From Pseudomonas viridiflava (GTDB lineage: Bacteria; Pseudomonadota; Gammaproteobacteria; Pseudomonadales; Pseudomonadaceae), in assembly GCF_900580865.1 (NCBI RefSeq), contig NZ_UTBZ01000140.1, positions 62,001 through 126,000 of the forward strand: a stretch of DNA of 64,000 nt, written 5' to 3'. The position numbers and the translations under genes were made by a program. The notes under the pieces are model-generated. The model saw nothing but the letters and a program-made list of their open reading frames with translations. It ran no database searches and had not been told where the DNA came from. This document shows positions 60,595 to 64,000 of this stretch, piece by piece. Positions within the stretch are counted from its first letter, which is position 1; every line of letters begins with the position of its first letter.

Positions 60595-61580
60595 GGCTTG
60601 GCGCTCCAGCCACCGTCAGGTGCGGCGAAACGCCAGACGATCGGCCGAACCTCACCGTCGGCGCGCGGGCCGAAATTATTATCGACGCCGACCCATGCAC
60701 CATCAGCGTCAACGATCAGCGCCTCTTCCAACCCGAAGTTCTGCGAATAACGGCGGTTGGCCTGCAACAGTTCAGCGGCGTACGACCAGCAACGCTCGAC
60801 CTTGGCGGTCTGCGCATCGCGCCGACAAATCTGGAAGGCGTTGCGCTCAAGGGTAAACAATTTGCCGTTAAACAACGAAAGGTCGGAAAAGTCTCGGTCG
60901 ACCGCTCTGGCCTTGGGGAACTGCGGCGGCTGCATTTCCTTGCCGCCCTCGCTGAGCAGCACGCAACGACCGTCGCAATCCCACACCGTCTGCTGGCGCT
61001 TGATCAGCAGCAAGCCACGGCTTTGCCGCTCGGCGGCAAGCCACATCTGATCGCCCGCCGGGCTGATCGCCAGGCCTTCGAAGATCGCATTGAAATGCAG
61101 GAGCATGCCGCTGGCCCGCGCTTCGCGAACCATCATCGGCGAGATCTTCAGCCAGTTGACCGGGCCGCTGACGGGCACCTGCAAGACCGCCGCATGGCCC
61201 TCGCTGACAATGTAACGATTGCCGGCGCTGTCGCAGCTGATGCCTTCGAAATCCAGATCGCCACCGCGCACGAACGACGCAGCCCAATTGCGCGAGCGCA
61301 AACCCCAAGGCAAACCGGTCTCAGGCATCAGGGGTACGTCGATGTGCAAGGCTTCGGCCCGCCAGACCTGATCGGCGGTATTGAGCCGATAGATCTGATC
61401 GTCATCGCGGTCCGACACCGTCCACAACTCGCCGCCACACATGGCCAGCCCCGACAGGTTGCCGCCACGCATGCCGTCGACCGGGTGCCCGGAGAGCACG
61501 CGCAACTCCTGCAACGGCTCGGCCGACACGCTCATCGCACTCAACAGCAACGCACCCGCCAAGGCCCAGCCAAACTGCAT
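60591..61580 (-). CDS. Exported phytase-like (esterase-like) beta-propeller protein
   Basis: 329 residues with a signal peptide (MQFGWALAGALLLSAMSVSA). The rest resembles the esterase-like activity of phytase family: LSGLAMCGGELWTVSDRDDDQIY, DLDFEGISCDSAGNRYIVSEG, FEGLAISPAGDQMWLAAE and NFGLEEALIVDADGAWVGVDNN, a run of blade-like repeats with acidic residues that may bind metal. The activity is not established for this branch. The gene overlaps parE by one base and the protease-like gene by four. Confidence 0.85.
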   Translation of the reverse strand: MQFGWALAGALLLSAMSVSAEPLQELRVLSGHPVDGMRGGNLSGLAMCGGELWTVSDRDDDQIYRLNTADQVWRAEALHIDVPLMPETGLPWGLRSRNWAASFVRGGDLDFEGISCDSAGNRYIVSEGHAAVLQVPVSGPVNWLKISPMMVREARASGMLLHFNAIFEGLAISPAGDQMWLAAERQSRGLLLIKRQQTVWDCDGRCVLLSEGGKEMQPPQFPKARAVDRDFSDLSLFNGKLFTLERNAFQICRRDAQTAKVERCWSYAAELLQANRRYSQNFGLEEALIVDADGAWVGVDNNFGPRADGEVRPIVWRFAAPDGGWSAKP

Positions 61581-63487
61581 CAGGCCAGCACCTCGGCGAG
61601 GTTGCCTTTGGATTCGAGCCAGGTCTTGCGGTCACCGGCGCGTTTCTTCGCCAGCAGCATGTCCATCATTTCCGAAGTTTCGGCGAAGTCTTCACCCAGC
61701 GTCAGTTGCACCAGACGCCGCGTGTTCGGGTCCATGGTGGTTTCGCGCAGTTGCGGCGGGTTCATCTCACCCAGACCTTTGAATCGGGTGACCTGCGGTT
61801 TGCCGCGTTTCTTCTCGGCGACCAGACGATCGAGAATGCCGTCACGCTCGGCTTCGTCGAGGGCGTAGTAAATCTCTTTGCCCAAGTCGATGCGGTACAG
61901 CGGCGGCATCGCCACGTAGACGTGACCGGCATCCACCAGCGGGCGGAAATGCTGGACGAACAACGCGCAGAGCAGCGTGGCAATGTGCAGACCGTCGGAG
62001 TCGGCGTCGGCGAGGATGCAGATCTTGCCGTAGCGTAGCTGGCTCATGTCCGCCGCGCCCGGATCGACACCGATGGCCACGGCAATGTTGTGCACTTCCT
62101 GGCTGGCCAGCACTTCGCTGCCGTCGACTTCCCAGGTGTTGAGGATCTTGCCGCGCAACGGCAGGATCGCCTGGAATTCCTTGTCCCGTGCTTGTTTGGC
62201 GGAACCGCCAGCGGAATCACCCTCGACCAGGAACAGTTCGGAACGCATCGGGTCCTGCCCGGCGCAGTCGGCCAGTTTGCCGGGCAGCGCTGGGCCCTGA
62301 GTCACACGTTTACGCTCGACCTTTTTGCTCGCCTTGAGGCGGCGACCGGCGTTGTTGATCGCCAGTTCAGCCAGGGCCAGACCGGTTTCCGGGTTGGCGT
62401 TGAGCCACAGGCTGAAGGCGTCCTTGACCACACCGGAGACAAACGCCGCCGCTTCACGGGACGACAGTCGCTCTTTGGTCTGGCCGGAGAATTGCGGCTC
62501 CTGCATTTTCATCGACAGGACGAACGCGATCCGCTCCCAGACGTCTTCCGGCGCCAGCTTCACGCCGCGCGGCAGCAGGCTGCGGAATTCGCAGAACTCG
62601 CGCATCGCATCGAGCAGGCCCTGACGCAAACCGTTGACGTGGGTACCGCCCTGAGCGGTCGGGATCAGGTTGACGTAGCTTTCCTGTACCGCGTCGCCAC
62701 CTTCCGGCAGCCACAGCAGCGCCCAGTCGACCGCTTCTTTATTACCGGCGAAAGCGCCGCAGAATGGCTCGTTCGGCAGACGCTCGAATTCGCTGACGGC
62801 GTCGACCAGATACGAGCGCAGGCCGTCTTCGTAATGCCACTCGACTTTCTCGCCGGTGCCTTTGTCTTCGAAGCTGACCAACAGGCCCGGGCACAGCACA
62901 GCCTTGGCCTTGAGCACGTGCTTGAGGCGGCTGATGGAGAATTTCGGTGAATCGAAGTATTTCGGATCCGGCGCGAAGTACACGCTGGTGCCGGTGTTGC
63001 GCTTGCCGACAGTGCCGACGATTTCCAGCTCCGAGGCTTTGAAGCCGTCGTTGAAGGTCATCTGGTATTCGTTGCCGTCACGCTTCACGCGTACGCGCAC
63101 TTCGGTCGACAAGGCGTTGACCACGGAAATACCCACACCGTGCAGACCGCCGGAGAACTGGTAGTTCTTGTTGGAAAACTTGCCGCCCGCGTGGAGTTTG
63201 GTGAGGATCAGCTCAACGCCCGACACGCCCTCTTCCGGGTGAATGTCGACCGGCATGCCACGGCCGTCGTCGCTGACTTCCAGCGAGTGGTCGGCGTGCA
63301 GGATGACCTGCACCGATCTGGCGTGGCCGGCCAGGGCTTCGTCGACACTGTTGTCGATGACTTCCTGGGCGAGGTGGTTCGGCCGACTGGTGTCGGTGTA
63401 CATGCCGGGGCGTTTGCGCACCGGGTCGAGGCCCGAGAGGACTTCGATGGCGTCGGCGTTATAAGAGCTAGCGCTGGGAGTGGCCAT
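61580..63487 (-). CDS. parE: DNA topoisomerase IV subunit B
   Basis: 635 residues. The ATPase partner of ParC. The GHKL domain shows QEVIDNSVDEALAG, DDGRGMPV and GGLHGVGISVVNAL; the TOPRIM domain shows the EGDSAGGSAKQARD segment (E then later DADSDG), and the C-terminus is the usual short form without the GyrB insert. It heads a four-gene overlapping unit ending in parC. Confidence 0.98.
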   Translation of the reverse strand: MATPSASSYNADAIEVLSGLDPVRKRPGMYTDTSRPNHLAQEVIDNSVDEALAGHARSVQVILHADHSLEVSDDGRGMPVDIHPEEGVSGVELILTKLHAGGKFSNKNYQFSGGLHGVGISVVNALSTEVRVRVKRDGNEYQMTFNDGFKASELEIVGTVGKRNTGTSVYFAPDPKYFDSPKFSISRLKHVLKAKAVLCPGLLVSFEDKGTGEKVEWHYEDGLRSYLVDAVSEFERLPNEPFCGAFAGNKEAVDWALLWLPEGGDAVQESYVNLIPTAQGGTHVNGLRQGLLDAMREFCEFRSLLPRGVKLAPEDVWERIAFVLSMKMQEPQFSGQTKERLSSREAAAFVSGVVKDAFSLWLNANPETGLALAELAINNAGRRLKASKKVERKRVTQGPALPGKLADCAGQDPMRSELFLVEGDSAGGSAKQARDKEFQAILPLRGKILNTWEVDGSEVLASQEVHNIAVAIGVDPGAADMSQLRYGKICILADADSDGLHIATLLCALFVQHFRPLVDAGHVYVAMPPLYRIDLGKEIYYALDEAERDGILDRLVAEKKRGKPQVTRFKGLGEMNPPQLRETTMDPNTRRLVQLTLGEDFAETSEMMDMLLAKKRAGDRKTWLESKGNLAEVLA

Positions 63488-63528
63488 AGGGTCTCGTCGT
63501 CAGTCATTCATGAAATAGGGGCAAGACT

Positions 63529-64000
63529 TCACAGTGCGGTGAAATCGATTGCCTGATACACATCGGCGCCAATGCCGGCAAAACTCAGCAACGCCGGCAA
63601 TTGCCCGGCAAACCCCTGGAAACTGTGGTCGCCGCCGGCCTGAATGCGCAAGGCACAGGCGCGGTAATACTGCTGGGCGAGGCGATAATCCAGTGTTTCA
63701 TCGCCGGTCTGCAACCACACCTGATAACGCTGCGCATCCTGAGGCGCCGGCACTTCCAGTTCGGCCAGAGCGGTGACGTGGTCGTGGGTCAATTCCCAGG
63801 TTTCATCGGTATACAGGTTTTTCTGCGTGCCCAGATAGCCGTCGAACATCCGGTGCGGGCTGACCGCCGGGTTGACCAGCAGGGCTTTCAGGCCATGGCG
63901 CTCGGCAAGGTGAGTCGCATAGTAGCCGCCGAGTGAGCTTCCCACCAGCAGCGGCCGGCCCAGTTCGGCAATCGCTTGCTCCAACTGACCGATGGCTTCG
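63529..64000 (-). CDS. yqiA: YqiA-type esterase (5' end missing)
   Basis: The frame runs past the right edge, so the N-terminus with the expected HGFNSSP oxyanion region is not visible. The visible 157 codons hold the alpha/beta-hydrolase nucleophile elbow GSSLGGYYAT, the family block LVNPAVSPHRMFDGYLG, the aspartate region QTGDETLDYR and the catalytic His in GGDHSFQGF. YqiA homologs hydrolyse short acyl esters; the natural substrate is unknown. It lies upstream of parE on the same strand, 41 bases apart, as in many gamma-proteobacteria. Confidence 0.93.
   Translation of the reverse strand, partial: EAIGQLEQAIAELGRPLLVGSSLGGYYATHLAERHGLKALLVNPAVSPHRMFDGYLGTQKNLYTDETWELTHDHVTALAELEVPAPQDAQRYQVWLQTGDETLDYRLAQQYYRACALRIQAGGDHSFQGFAGQLPALLSFAGIGADVYQAIDFTAL

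Noticed and set aside
1..64000. CRISPR arrays, prophage or IS transposase genes
   Set aside because: No regularly spaced repeats of the right size and no phage or transposase proteins were seen.

Overview
The window is chromosomal DNA from a Pseudomonas, most likely the P. fluorescens group. The evidence is the gene order dnaB-rplI-(DUF2232)-rpsR-rpsF-rlmB-rnr ... purA-hisZ-hflC-hflK-hflX-hfq-miaA-mutL-amiB-tsaE-nnr-queG ... orn-rsgA ... motB-motA-HDOD-rhdA-psd ... serB ... parC-parE-yqiA. This is the PAO1-type backbone as I remember it. GC-rich codon use, short inverted-repeat (REP) elements of the GTGGGAGCGAGC type, an Azotobacter/Pseudomonas-type rhodanese and an OAAH-family lectin of the P. 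fluorescens type all agree with this.

Region by region. 1-3403: the 3' part of a very large leucine-rich-repeat protein with a C-terminal NEL-type E3 ubiquitin ligase domain. 3446-10741: replication, ribosome and RNA-metabolism genes on the minus strand. 10903-11378: two nearly identical promoter/tRNA-Leu(CAG)/terminator units. 11457-16260: an iron-type ABC importer (binding protein plus fused permease, no ATPase) behind a candidate Fur box, then a chemoreceptor. 16273-29195: a dense minus-strand run with many start/stop overlaps, covering purine and histidine synthesis, HflKC, HflX, Hfq, tRNA modification, mismatch repair, amidase, TsaE and NAD(P)HX repair. queG is divergent to this run.

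30333-42730 is the accessory island. As I recall, queG and orn are neighbours in P. aeruginosa PAO1; here 12.4 kb lies between them. All its genes read leftward: an RHS protein with an unrecognised C-terminal tip and no room for an immunity gene, an LRR protein related to the one at the left edge, three paralogs of a protein family I do not recognise, and a TRIC/UPF0126 membrane protein. Each of the two toxin-like genes is directly preceded by one paralog. A broken remnant of the TRIC gene lies next to orn, which suggests tandem duplication of a TRIC-paralog unit.

42731-64000 returns to backbone with small insertions: a fatty acid hydroxylase-type membrane enzyme, motAB behind a near-consensus sigma-28 promoter, an HDOD protein, rhdA, psd, a high-mannose lectin, a large conserved protein with a PilZ-like tail, serB, a YtjB/AhpA-type membrane protein with a degenerate cyclase-like C-terminus, a PqiC-like lipoprotein, and the topoisomerase IV cluster, where parE and parC enclose two overlapping small genes.

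The strongest candidate for something undescribed is the paralog-plus-effector arrangement in the island.
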